Source: Paenibacillus sp. RUD330
Lineage (GTDB): Bacteria; Bacillota; Bacilli; Paenibacillales; Paenibacillaceae
Direction of reading: 5' to 3'
Assembly: GCF_002243345.2 (NCBI RefSeq)
Contig: NZ_CP022655.2
Location: 5,078,001 to 5,142,000 of the forward strand
DNA length: 64,000 nt
This document shows positions 29,698 to 37,679 of the stretch, piece after piece (position 1 is the first letter of the stretch; each line of letters starts with the position of its first letter). Position numbers and translations under genes: made by a program. Under the pieces are notes generated by a model, which did not search any database, was not told the origin of the DNA, and saw nothing but the letters and a program-made list of their open reading frames with translations.

Positions 29698-30669
29698 CTA
29701 AGGCTGCTCGCCTTCCTCCACGCCAAGCGCATCCAGAAGTCCCTGGTCGGCAGGCATGACCTCCGGAGCGTTCAGTGCTTCCTCCGGCACCTGCACGGCC
29801 TTCGCCCCGTTCCAGCTGCCGTAATCCAAAGTCAGCTCCTGATGGAGCTTGGAGGGATTGCCTTCATCATATTCAATCGTGACATCCGCATCGGCCTTCA
29901 GCCGCATCAGCAGTCCCGTCTTCTCATCGAATTCAAGCGTATACGCAAGCGAGACGACCTGGATGGAATCCCGGATGGCCGCATCCATCTCGTCGGTTCC
30001 CATCGTGCTGCGAAGCAGATCGCGCACGAGCGCCTCGGCGGCCCCGTCCTTGCCGTCGCCGCTGTAGGCCAGCGTCCGGACGCCTTCCTTGGAGGAAGCC
30101 TTGAAGCTCGCTGCATGCGGCTTGATCTTGTCGAGCTCCTTGGAGGGTGCGATCTGGAAGTCCGACAGCGTCGCCTTGATCTTCGGCACTTCGGAGGCCA
30201 GCATCCGGCTCCAGGACGAATTGGAGTGATCGTACATGTAGTAGCCGTCCTTGTTCAGGTACGAATCGATGGTCGACTGGTCGCCCATGAAATCATTGAC
30301 CGTGACTTGCTTCAGGACGAGCGGCTCCAGGAAAATAGAGCCTTTATTGCTCATGGACATGGACGTCGTGTCCCCGTCCGTCACCATCTGCTGCGTGAGC
30401 TCCATGTCCAGATCGAAATTCCGGACTTCCGCCAGAGCCTTGCTGCCGCGCTCCAGCATGGAGGCGGGCGAAGGACCCGCGTCGTCCTGCCCGGAGGGCG
30501 ATGGAGTCGGCGTTCCGGTCGCCTGCGCGGCTGACGGCGCCGGCTCCCCTTGGTCCTGCGGTCCCGAGCAGCCGGCGGCGACGAGCAGGGAGCCGAGCAT
30601 CAAGCCGGCTATCAGATGCCGCAGCCGCCGCTCCGGGCGGCTGCGGAATGGATTCGAGATGAGATTCAT
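29698..30669 (-). CDS. Secreted lipoprotein, DUF6612-like
   Basis: This 323-aa protein has a clear lipoprotein signal: basic start, hydrophobic core and lipobox LVAAGC with Cys34, followed by a Ser/Pro/Thr-rich linker. The mature domain (residues 70-300) has repeated beta strands with FDLDMELTQQMV and GYYMYDHSNSSWSRM, and ends LHQELTLDYGSWNGAKAVQVPEEAL. This is the LppX/DUF6612-like pattern of Bacillus lipoproteins with unknown lipid or cell-wall roles. AAAGGAG precedes the ATG. Confidence 0.8.
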   Translation of the reverse strand: MNLISNPFRSRPERRLRHLIAGLMLGSLLVAAGCSGPQDQGEPAPSAAQATGTPTPSPSGQDDAGPSPASMLERGSKALAEVRNFDLDMELTQQMVTDGDTTSMSMSNKGSIFLEPLVLKQVTVNDFMGDQSTIDSYLNKDGYYMYDHSNSSWSRMLASEVPKIKATLSDFQIAPSKELDKIKPHAASFKASSKEGVRTLAYSGDGKDGAAEALVRDLLRSTMGTDEMDAAIRDSIQVVSLAYTLEFDEKTGLLMRLKADADVTIEYDEGNPSKLHQELTLDYGSWNGAKAVQVPEEALNAPEVMPADQGLLDALGVEEGEQP

Positions 30670-30764
30670 GCTGTCAGTCTCCTTTCCGGATGGACTGTCC
30701 GCGGCCCCCTGCCGTATCGGCAGGCCCGTCCCGAACCATACTAACGGCGGGAGGTGAGCCGCTC

Positions 30765-30908
30765 ATGGAGAACAAGTCCCATCAAGGTAACTATAAAGGA
30801 ACGTCGCACAGCCATGCAAAGAACCAAAATATGGAATTTGTCAACGACGTGGTGGAGGATGTCAAATCCGTCACTAATTTTACGGGCAAAAAGAAGAAAA
30901 CCGACTGA
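30765..30908 (+). CDS. Small hydrophilic protein, 47 aa
   Basis: I do not recognise this protein. The ATG at 30765 follows GGGAGGTGA, a very strong ribosome site. The sequence is His/Asn/Lys-rich at the start (MENKSHQGNYKGTSHSHAK) and ends NFTGKKKKTD. It is divergent from the lipoprotein gene and has a small GCCGCC/GGCGGC hairpin terminator downstream. The composition recalls small spore or stress proteins, which is only a guess. Confidence 0.65.
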   Translation: MENKSHQGNYKGTSHSHAKNQNMEFVNDVVEDVKSVTNFTGKKKKTD

Positions 30909-30986
30909 AGCCTGTCCTCGTCTTCCGACCACCCGCAAACAGCCGCGACTCCGGCTGCCGAGTTGGAAACCCGTCCAAAGCGAAAA

Positions 30987-31005
30987 GCCGCCGAAAGGCG
31001 GCTTT
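30987..31005 (+). terminator. Small terminator
   Basis: GCCGCC-GAAA-GGCGGC with a stable GNRA-like loop is followed by only TTT. Confidence 0.5.
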
Positions 31006-31117
31006 AAGCTGCATCAATAAAGGAAGCGAACGCTTATGCGACGGCAAGACCGTCCCGCATTGCCTGCTAGAGCAAGATGCCCAGTCCAGCGGAGCAGCTA
31101 TTCGTAGCCAATGGAAG

Positions 31118-31179
31118 CACAAAAAAAGCAAGGCATCCTTTTCTTGGTGGCTGCGGCTCCCCCAAGAAAGTCCCTGCTT
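31118..31179 (-). terminator. Terminator after oxidoreductase
   Basis: AAAGCAGGG-CTTTCTTGG pairs with CCAAGAAAAG-CCTTGCTTT around a GC-rich loop, followed by TTTT on the minus strand. It explains most of the 402-bp gap. The remaining part near 31226-31300 contains degenerate copies of the gene's 3' end. Confidence 0.7.
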
Positions 31180-31310
31180 TCATGAACAGCATCCATCCGG
31201 ATTCTATCGTCCAGAAAGCGCCGCAGGGGGCGTCCCCGTCACACACGGGCATCCTTGCCGCATGCAGCGCTTCCGTCACACGAAGGCGCTTCGCCGCAGC
31301 ACCGTTCCCG

Positions 31311-32543
31311 TCACACCCAGGCGTCCTTGCTGTAGCCCCGCTCCTCCCAGTACCCCGTATGGTCGCCTTTGATCAGCTCGATGCGATTGAGCCACTTCAC
31401 CGATTTGTAGGCGTACATGCGCGGCACGATAAGACGGACAGGACCGCCGAGATCGCTCGGGATCGGCTTGCCGTCATGAAGGACGGCCACCATGACATCT
31501 TCCATGACCGCCTGCTCGAGAGTCAGCGAGTCGGTGTAGACCCCGTCGCCGGAGTAGAACTTCGCCGTCGCCGCCCCCTCCTTCACGCCGGCCTTCTCCA
31601 GAAGCAGCTTCAGCGGAATGCCTTCCCACGTATTGCCGTACACCGACCAGCCCGTCACGCAGTGGAAGTCGCTGACCTGGACGGTCCGCTTCAGCTCGAC
31701 GAACTGCTCCCAGTTCCAGTTGAAGCTGTTCTCCACCAGACCGTCTACCGTGAACGACCAGTCCGCGTTCGTGAAGGACGGAATCGGCGTGACCGTGTAG
31801 ACGCGGAAATGGCCCTTGGCCCCGCCTCCTTGAGGAGGCAGCGATGCCGGCAGCGGCTGCGGAGCGGGGATGAGCCTGTTGGCATCGCGGCTCGCCAGCT
31901 CTTCCGAGGACGCTCCGCCGGCGCTGCCGAGAGCCCTCCCCGCCCACTGCAGGAAGGAGGGCCCGACCGCCAGCGCGATGCCCGCCCCTACGGCCGTCCG
32001 GATGAACGTCCGTCTGGACATGAGCGCTTCCGTAGAGGCGGCCGGATGCAGACCGTCCTCCTTGCCGGTGCGGACCGTGCGGCGGCCAGCCTGCTTGAGC
32101 CATTTCAGCCGGGTGATGGAATGGTACAGCACGTAGGGCAGGCCGATCCAGGTCAGCAAGTCATGCCAGGTCAGAGCCGGATTCGCCCAGCCGGGACCAA
32201 GCTGCCGGTGCAGCCAGAGCACGATTCCCGACAGCAGCCAGCCGCCGAGCAGAGCCAGCACGACGATGACGTTCGCTCTCTGCCACGGCTTGCCCCGCAG
32301 CTGCTTCCAGTGCTTGGGAGCGAGCAGCGCATAGGCCGCCATCGGCAGCAAGGAGGCGACGCCGAGCACAATATGGATTCCTTTCAGCCAGACGCGGCCT
32401 TCTCCGAGCACGCCTCTCCAGTAGCCTCCGAACAGCATAAGCCCCGACACCGCCAGCAGAAAGACGATCCATCCGTTCAGCGAATGGATGCCGGCGAGCT
32501 TGCGGCCGTAGCCTTTGCGGAGCGTTGCCAGCCAGTTCCCCAT
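31311..32543 (-). CDS. Molybdopterin oxidoreductase fused to membrane cytochrome-like domain
   Basis: This 410-aa protein joins two modules. Residues 1-150 carry four membrane helices with histidines in or near them (H20, H57, H112, H127, H141), as in b-type cytochrome domains. A twin-arginine motif SRRTFIR at 176-182 precedes a fifth hydrophobic segment. The rest is a sulfite-oxidase/YedY (MsrP) fold with the molybdenum-ligand Cys295 in SDFHCVTGWSV. It probably acts outside the membrane and takes electrons from the attached cytochrome, like MsrQ with MsrP, but in one chain. The substrate is unknown. The start at 32543 follows GAGGAGG. Confidence 0.88.
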   Translation of the reverse strand: MGNWLATLRKGYGRKLAGIHSLNGWIVFLLAVSGLMLFGGYWRGVLGEGRVWLKGIHIVLGVASLLPMAAYALLAPKHWKQLRGKPWQRANVIVVLALLGGWLLSGIVLWLHRQLGPGWANPALTWHDLLTWIGLPYVLYHSITRLKWLKQAGRRTVRTGKEDGLHPAASTEALMSRRTFIRTAVGAGIALAVGPSFLQWAGRALGSAGGASSEELASRDANRLIPAPQPLPASLPPQGGGAKGHFRVYTVTPIPSFTNADWSFTVDGLVENSFNWNWEQFVELKRTVQVSDFHCVTGWSVYGNTWEGIPLKLLLEKAGVKEGAATAKFYSGDGVYTDSLTLEQAVMEDVMVAVLHDGKPIPSDLGGPVRLIVPRMYAYKSVKWLNRIELIKGDHTGYWEERGYSKDAWV

Positions 32544-32736
32544 TCCTCGGCCTCCTCTCGGCATTTGTCTTCTCATCAGGTACACGTCCGGCATTCTCCG
32601 TCGGATGACGCGTCGGGGCCATCGTTGCCATCGTATTCCTTAATATGGACATCATCCTTCAAGCCAAACGGCCCGCCGCAGGGCGCTTCCGGAAGGAACA
32701 CGCTGGACGGGCCGCAAAATGGCCGGGACAAAAAAG

Positions 32737-33999
32737 CTATGGATTGATAAATACCGTTTTGAGATGAGCAATGTAGGTCACGCCGAAGCCAAGCCCTTTG
32801 GCCACAGTAGCCAGCGGCACATACGTCTTGGACTCCTTGCCTACCTGCTGCAGGTAGGCCGGAGAATCGACCGGAACCGCGACTCCGTTGACGGTCACGG
32901 TCGCAGCGCCGATCTTCACGCCGACCGTCAAGCTGCCGTACTTGATGTTGGCCGTCGACGTTTTGGCATCCCATACGGTTTTCGCGCCTACGGCCTGCAC
33001 GATATCCTGGATGGCGATGTAGTTGACGCCTTTCTTGAGCACCGGCTTATAGGGGGTGTCGAGCTTCCTGCCGACGGCATAGATGTTCATCGGCGAACCT
33101 GCCGCAGGAGCAGCCAGGTCGATGCCGGCTCCCCATACCGCCGCCGCAAAGGTGCCGGCGATAACTGCGTACCCTTCCTGCGTCGGATGAAAATCCCGGT
33201 CCTTGATCATATGGGTGAGGACGCCTTCGCGCCCGACGAATTCCTTGGCGACATGGGCGACCTTGACATCCGCGCCCTGGGCGGAGTAGCCCGCCGCGAG
33301 CTTGTCCAGATTGGCCGTGAAAGCATCCGTCGCGCTCGTCAGCTTGGCGTACAGCTCCTTGCCCCCGATGACCGGAAGCGGCTGGTACTGGTCGGCGATG
33401 ACGATGGACGCATCGGGATTGATCTCATGAAGAGCGTCGATTACGGCCGTCATATTGCCGGTGTATTCGGTCAGGAGGGAGGCGACCTTCGCCGCCAGAT
33501 CGGCATCCGACAAGGCGGACGCGCTCGTCAGCAGCGCGGAGACGTCGTTGCCGCCGATCGTGAGGGCGACGAGATCGGCGGACGCGAGCTCCTGGCGGAT
33601 CTTTGCGGCCGCCGCTCCGAACTCGTTCGTTCTCGGATCGGGAAGGCTCGGTTGAATGGCCTCGGCCGTTATCGGCGTTCCCGAACCGATGGCGCTTACA
33701 AACGCTTTCAGGCCGGAGCTTTTCAAGCCGGCGATTCCGTAGTTGGACAGCGAAGCGCGTCCATGCAGCAGCGCTTGCTCGTACAGCCGCTCGGCGTAGC
33801 CGTAAGGAGGCGAAGCAACCGTGTATTCCACCTTGGGCTCGTACCCGACGGTGATGGAGTCTCCCAGAGCGACGATATGATAGTCATCAGGCTGAACCGC
33901 TGTCTCTGCGCCATAAGCGGCGCCCGCGCCGCCGATAAGCAGCAGGAAAGCGAGGGCGAAGGCGAGGCGGCCCTTCAGCGATAGATGGATTCTTTTCAT
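32737..33999 (-). CDS. Secreted GDSL/SGNH hydrolase with stalk-binding domain
   Basis: A 420-aa secreted esterase/lipase-like protein. The signal peptide spans residues 1-30 (LAFALAFLLLIGGAGAAYG). The SGNH blocks are VALGDSITVGY (Ser48), the Gly of NYGIAG, TIGGND and the C-terminal DFHPTQEGY. After about residue 300 comes a copper-amine-oxidase N-terminal-like repeat domain (YIAIQDIVQAVGAKTVWD, VNGVAVPVDSPAYL, TYVPLATVAKGLG), common in Paenibacillus exoproteins as a cell-wall or carbohydrate anchor. GAGGAG precedes the ATG. The substrate may be acetylated polysaccharide or lipid. Confidence 0.92.
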   Translation of the reverse strand: MKRIHLSLKGRLAFALAFLLLIGGAGAAYGAETAVQPDDYHIVALGDSITVGYEPKVEYTVASPPYGYAERLYEQALLHGRASLSNYGIAGLKSSGLKAFVSAIGSGTPITAEAIQPSLPDPRTNEFGAAAAKIRQELASADLVALTIGGNDVSALLTSASALSDADLAAKVASLLTEYTGNMTAVIDALHEINPDASIVIADQYQPLPVIGGKELYAKLTSATDAFTANLDKLAAGYSAQGADVKVAHVAKEFVGREGVLTHMIKDRDFHPTQEGYAVIAGTFAAAVWGAGIDLAAPAAGSPMNIYAVGRKLDTPYKPVLKKGVNYIAIQDIVQAVGAKTVWDAKTSTANIKYGSLTVGVKIGAATVTVNGVAVPVDSPAYLQQVGKESKTYVPLATVAKGLGFGVTYIAHLKTVFINP

Positions 34000-34126
34000 G
34001 AGAAACGCTCCTCTCTAGTAAACCCCCTCTATTCTATCATTTGGATTTGGCTCTGAATATAAGGATGGAGGATATATTTACCGCCTTGATCCGACAGGCC
34101 GGACGGCGTTTCGGCAGCCGACGGAC

Positions 34127-34162
34127 AAAAAAAGAAACGAAGCCGTCGATCGGCCTCGTTTC
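34127..34162 (-). terminator. Terminator after small membrane gene
   Basis: GAAACGA-GCCG and complement form a 12-bp stem followed by TTTTTTTG on the minus strand. Confidence 0.88.
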
Positions 34163-34194
34163 TTCGGAAAGCCGCGATTTTCGGAATCGCGGGG

Positions 34195-34356
34195 TCAGGA
34201 CTTGATCCTTCTGAACATCATTCCAATGCCTCCGATGAGGAGCAGGATGGCTAGAATGTAGAAGACGAATTTGACCGAGTTGACGACGAGATCGAACAGC
34301 CCGGATATGCCGAAAATAAGGCCGGCGATAATGAGGATGACGGCTAGGATGCGCAT
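34195..34356 (-). CDS. Small membrane protein, 53 aa
   Basis: A strong AGGAGG lies nine bases before the ATG at 34356. The product has two hydrophobic helices: MRILAVILIIAGLIFGISG and VKFVFYILAILLLIGGIG, with a basic end (MMFRRIKS). It resembles the short DUF1328/YtjA-type membrane proteins in layout, but I cannot confirm that. It has its own terminator. A GGTATATAG sequence upstream may belong to its promoter. Confidence 0.75.
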   Translation of the reverse strand: MRILAVILIIAGLIFGISGLFDLVVNSVKFVFYILAILLLIGGIGMMFRRIKS

Positions 34357-34440
34357 AAGGAAATTCCTCCTTCGTTCGAATCGTTCTTATAGCTCTATAT
34401 ACCCCGGGCAAAGGCTTCCGACGCTCTCGGCAAAGGCTGT

Positions 34441-35025
34441 TCAATGGACGAACGTGTTCCTCACCCGGAGAGACCGCCTGAAGTAGGGAATCCAGACCGC
34501 GGCCAAGACCGCCGTCCGCAGCAGGGCCGGAAGCGAATTCTGGAGGAAGCTTTCCCTCGTTGCAGGCATGAGCAGGATGAACACGCATTCCAGCGCGACC
34601 GCAGCCAGGCAGGCGAGCAGATACAGGGCGATCCAGGCAGGGAAGGCCTGCAGCCTGCGGTAGAAGCCGGCCAGCATCATCGCCGTGGCCAGGAGCAGCA
34701 CGGCCAGCTCCGCCAGCTCGTAGACGGCAAGCGGAACCATCAGCGGATGATAGTCGGCCGCCTGGCTGTCGGCGATCGCCGGCCAGCCTCCGTCCGCGAA
34801 CAAATAGCCGATCAGCCCGGCGAGCTGCGCCGCGAACACAGCCAGCTGAAGAGCGAGGCCGAGCTGGACGAGCCATAGCCACCCGCCCAGTCCCGACAAG
34901 GGAGGCTCCAACCACTCTCCTCCCGCCTTCCCTGATCCTCCTTCCTTCGACCGACCCCGCCGTCCGGCCTTCAGCCATCGGCTTGTCCTTTGGCTTCGGT
35001 TCGCCTTGCGCCTGCTTTCGCCCAT
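34441..35025 (-). CDS. DUF2569-like four-helix membrane protein
   Basis: This 194-aa protein has a basic, low-complexity N-terminus (about 45 residues, Arg/Lys/Ser/Gly-rich). Four membrane helices follow, starting with SGLGGWLWLVQLGLAL, where GLGGWL is the DUF2569 signature. The ribosome site is GGAGAGGGG. The function is unknown. It may be co-transcribed with the 53-aa membrane protein 84 bp downstream. Confidence 0.75.
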   Translation of the reverse strand: MGESRRKANRSQRTSRWLKAGRRGRSKEGGSGKAGGEWLEPPLSGLGGWLWLVQLGLALQLAVFAAQLAGLIGYLFADGGWPAIADSQAADYHPLMVPLAVYELAELAVLLLATAMMLAGFYRRLQAFPAWIALYLLACLAAVALECVFILLMPATRESFLQNSLPALLRTAVLAAVWIPYFRRSLRVRNTFVH

Positions 35026-35102
35026 GCCGCCGCCCCTCTCCGGTACTCGATGCCCTGCCTGGACCTTGCCGAGCCCTTAGCGCCGACCCGGCCTCACATG
35101 AT

Positions 35103-35132
35103 TTGACATTGAAGCTGACATTGCAGTATTCT
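35103..35132 (+). promoter_or_regulatory. Promoter of riboswitch-amidohydrolase unit
   Basis: A consensus TTGACA is followed after 18 bp by TATTCT. The start would fall about 20 bp before the purine aptamer. Confidence 0.65.
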
Positions 35133-35160
35133 GGTCCTACAACCGCATAAATACGTCTCA

Positions 35161-35226
35161 TTTCGTATATCCTGGACGATAGGGTTCAGGGTTTCTACCG
35201 GAAACCGTAAATTTCTAGCTACGAAA
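35161..35226 (+). promoter_or_regulatory. Purine riboswitch aptamer, guanine-type pocket
   Basis: P1 is a perfect 7-bp helix, TTTCGTA with TACGAAA. P2 is CCTGGA/TTCAGG closing the loop CGATAGGG. The invariant J2/3 TTTCTACC is present. P3 is GGAAA/TTTCT around CCGTAAA. Aligned with the B. subtilis xpt aptamer, the ligand-pairing base equivalent to position 74 is C (AGCTACG against GACTATG), which predicts guanine or hypoxanthine rather than adenine. The preceding base pair AG is swapped against the usual GA. Confidence 0.85.
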
Positions 35227-35270
35227 AAAATATGCCCCTCGGCGTATTTTATTCGCGGCTATTTTTAGTT
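35216..35270 (+). terminator. Riboswitch expression platform terminator
   Basis: The last 11 aptamer bases, including the 3' strand of P1, begin a 21-position stem with 19 pairs (5' TAGCTACG..., 3' ...CGCGGCTA; loop CCTC) followed by TTTTTAGTTTT. Formation of this terminator and of P1 exclude each other. Confidence 0.8.
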
Positions 35271-35289
35271 TTGAAGGAGTGGAGATTCC

Positions 35290-36630
35290 ATGCCCCACAC
35301 GATTTTGATCCGGAACGCCCAGATCGTCACGATGAATGCGAGCGAAGAGATTGTGCACGGAGACATCCGGATCGAGGACGACCGGATCGCCGCGATCGGC
35401 CCGGATCTCGACGCCAGCGGCGCCGACCGCGTCATCGACGCTTCCGGCCGCACCGTCATCCCCGGCTTCGTCCAGACCCATATCCATCTGTGCCAGACTT
35501 TGTTCCGCGGCAAGGCGGACGATCTGGAGCTGCTGGATTGGCTGCGCAAGCGCATCTGGCCGCTGGAAGCAGCCCATGACGAGGAGTCCATCTATTACTC
35601 CGCCATGCTCGGCATCGGCGAGCTGCTGCAGAGCGGCACAACGACGATCGTAGACATGGAGACCGTCCATCACACGGACTCGGCCTTCCAGGCCATCGCT
35701 GCGAGCGGCATCCGCGCGCTGTCCGGCAAGGTCATGATGGACCGCAAAGGAAGCGACATTCCGCTGCCGCTGCAGGAGGAGACGAAAGCCTCTCTGCAGG
35801 AGAGCGTCGACTTGCTGGAAAAATGGCATCAGCACGACAACGGCCGGATCCGCTACGCCTTCTCCCCGCGCTTCGTCGTGTCCTGCACGGATGAGCTGCT
35901 CCGCGAGGTTGCGAGCCTCTCGGATCGCTATCAGGTGAACGTCCATACCCATGCCTCCGAAAATCTCGGCGAGATCGAGCTGGTGGAGCAGATGACCGGC
36001 ATGCGCAACATCGCCTACCTCGATCATATCGGGCTTGCCACGGACCGGCTGATCCTGGCCCACTGCATCTGGCTGGACGACAACGAGAAGCGGATCATCC
36101 GCGAGCGCGGCGTCCATGTCAGCCATTGCCCCGGCTCCAACCTCAAGCTGGCTTCCGGCATCGCCGAGGTTCCCGACATGCTCGATACGAGCATCAGCGT
36201 GAGCCTTGGAGCCGACGGAGCGCCATGCAACAACAATCTCGACATGTTCAACGAGATGCGCCTGGCGGCCCTCATCCAGAAGCCCGTCCACGGACCGACG
36301 TCCATGGACGCGCGCAGCGTCTTCCGCATGGCGACGATCGGCGGAGCCAAGGCGGTCGGCATGAGCGCGGATATCGGAAGTCTGGAAGTCGGCAAAAAAG
36401 CCGACCTGGCCATCCTCAACCTGAACCAGTTCCACACCTTCCCTTCCTTCGATGTGGACATCATCTCCCGCATCGTATACTCCGCCACCCGCGCGGATGT
36501 CGAGACGACGATCGTCGACGGCAAGGTGCTTATGGACCGAGGCGTCATGCTGACTGTCGACAAGGACGTGACGCTCCGCGAGGCGGACCGCTCCATCCGC
36601 CGCCTGCTGCAGCGCAGCCCTCTGGCCTAG
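35290..36630 (+). CDS. Amidohydrolase, TrzN/MtaD/guanine deaminase superfamily
   Basis: A 446-aa COG0402 enzyme. Metal ligands are H64 and H66 in VQTHIHLCQTLFRG, the His of VNVHTHASE, the His of LAHCIWL and the Asp of SLGADGAPCNNN. The N-terminal and C-terminal beta strands form the usual composite domain (GDIRIEDDRIAAIG; GKKADLAILNL). Family members deaminate 5'-deoxyadenosine, methylthioadenosine, S-adenosylhomocysteine, guanine, 8-oxoguanine or triazines. The guanine-type riboswitch upstream points to a purine base or nucleoside. AAGGAG precedes the ATG. It has its own terminator. Confidence 0.9.
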   Translation: MPHTILIRNAQIVTMNASEEIVHGDIRIEDDRIAAIGPDLDASGADRVIDASGRTVIPGFVQTHIHLCQTLFRGKADDLELLDWLRKRIWPLEAAHDEESIYYSAMLGIGELLQSGTTTIVDMETVHHTDSAFQAIAASGIRALSGKVMMDRKGSDIPLPLQEETKASLQESVDLLEKWHQHDNGRIRYAFSPRFVVSCTDELLREVASLSDRYQVNVHTHASENLGEIELVEQMTGMRNIAYLDHIGLATDRLILAHCIWLDDNEKRIIRERGVHVSHCPGSNLKLASGIAEVPDMLDTSISVSLGADGAPCNNNLDMFNEMRLAALIQKPVHGPTSMDARSVFRMATIGGAKAVGMSADIGSLEVGKKADLAILNLNQFHTFPSFDVDIISRIVYSATRADVETTIVDGKVLMDRGVMLTVDKDVTLREADRSIRRLLQRSPLA

Positions 36631-36642
36631 AATCCGGCTCAT

Positions 36643-36686
36643 GCCGAAAAGCCTTGCCCTCCTTTGGAGGAGCAAGGCTTTTCGGC
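36643..36686 (+). terminator. Amidohydrolase terminator
   Basis: GCCGAAAAGCCTTGC and complement form a near-perfect stem ending in CTTTTCGG. It can work on both strands. Confidence 0.8.
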
Positions 36687-36750
36687 GAGCTTATGCGCCA
36701 GATGCAGGAGCGATATCGACAAGCTCGAAAAGAAGCCGAAGGGAAATCAG

Positions 36751-36798
36751 CAAAAAACCCCGGTCTTCGCCGCGAGGCGCAGGACCGGGGTTGTTTTT
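36751..36798 (-). terminator. trxA terminator
   Basis: AACCCCGGTC/GACCGGGGTT around a GC-rich loop, with A and T runs outside. It lies just past the trxA stop. Confidence 0.85.
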
Positions 36799-36867
36799 GC
36801 GCTGATGCCGCCGCGTCGCGGCTGGTGCCGAAGAGAGCGGCGGCGGCGCAAGCCGCAAGGCTGAAGC

Positions 36868-37179
36868 TTACAGCTGGCCTTGGATTTTGTTTTTCAGGGC
36901 GTCTTTGCTTTGCACGCCGACCATTTTGTCGACCGGTTGGCCGTCCTTGAACAGGATCAGCGTCGGGATGCTCATGACGCCGAACTGGGAAGCCAGCTCA
37001 GGCTCTTCGTCGACATTGATCTTGGCGATCGTTGCCGTGCCGGCAAGCTCCGTGGAGAGCTCTTCGACGATCGGAAGCTGCATTTTGCAAGGTCCGCACC
37101 AAGGAGCCCAGAAGTCTACCAGGGACACGCCGGATTGCACGGATTCATTGAAGGTTTCTTTTGTCAGTGCTACTGCCAT
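36868..37179 (-). CDS. trxA: Thioredoxin
   Basis: A 103-aa cytosolic thioredoxin with the active site WCGPCK (Cys28, Cys31), the buried Asp in LVDFWAPW, the cis-proline in [12 protein letters not shown] and a C-terminal helix. It reduces protein disulfides using thioredoxin reductase. The ATG at 37179 has GAGAGGATG upstream; a TTG two codons earlier is possible. It starts 52 bp after the Rrf2 gene and is probably co-transcribed with it, which suggests redox control. Confidence 0.95.
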   Translation of the reverse strand: MAVALTKETFNESVQSGVSLVDFWAPWCGPCKMQLPIVEELSTELAGTATIAKINVDEEPELASQFGVMSIPTLILFKDGQPVDKMVGVQSKDALKNKIQGQL

Positions 37180-37230
37180 GTTCAATCATCCTCTCGGTTA
37201 AATAGTTGATCCATCTGACCCGGATGCCGC

Positions 37231-37656
37231 TCAACATGAATCGCAGCTATGGATGTCCTTGAGCACGCCGGCGATGGTCAGGCCGGAGAAGTAATCCTCC
37301 AGCTGCTGCTCGGCCGTGCAGAAGATACGGTTCATGACCTCGTTCATGTTGGATCCGACGAGACAATCGCAATCCGGATCGCCCGAGCACCAGTTCGGCA
37401 TCAGCGACCCTTGCGCAATCGTCCGGTACACATCCTTCAGCGTCACCTCAGCTGGATCCATCAGAAGCCGGTAGCCTCCTCCGGAGCCCTCGCGCGTGGC
37501 GACATAGCCGCTGCGCTTGAGATAACCCATGACCTTGCGGACGCGGGCCGGATTGGTGCACACGTTCTCGGCGATCGTTTCGCTGGAGGCGCTGCCTTCC
37601 GGCAAGTAAGCCAGCAGCACCAGGCTGTGGACGGCAATCGTAAATTCACTGTTCAT
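37231..37656 (-). CDS. Rrf2-family regulator with cysteine cluster
   Basis: This 141-aa regulator has an N-terminal winged helix (SETIAENVCTNPARVRKVMGYLKRSGYV) and the wing REGSGGGYRL, typical of Rrf2 proteins. Three cysteines follow in WCSGDPDCDC (C90, C96, C98), where IscR and NsrR bind an Fe-S cluster, but the spacing differs from IscR. A further pair ends the protein (C138 and C141, SCDSC). It is likely an Fe-S or thiol sensor. A 23-bp palindrome overlaps its own -10, which indicates autoregulation, and trxA follows. Confidence 0.9.
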   Translation of the reverse strand: MNSEFTIAVHSLVLLAYLPEGSASSETIAENVCTNPARVRKVMGYLKRSGYVATREGSGGGYRLLMDPAEVTLKDVYRTIAQGSLMPNWCSGDPDCDCLVGSNMNEVMNRIFCTAEQQLEDYFSGLTIAGVLKDIHSCDSC

Positions 37657-37679
37657 GCGAGACGGCCACCCCGTTTCGT

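Noticed and set aside
34385-34430. Sigma-B promoter (GGGTAT) for the 53-aa membrane protein
   Set aside because: The -10-like GGGTAT has no GTTT-type -35 at 12-15 bp.
35161-35226. Adenine-specific riboswitch
   Set aside because: A first alignment suggested U at the specificity position, but aligning through the P1 3' strand puts C at the position equivalent to 74, which favours guanine-type ligands.
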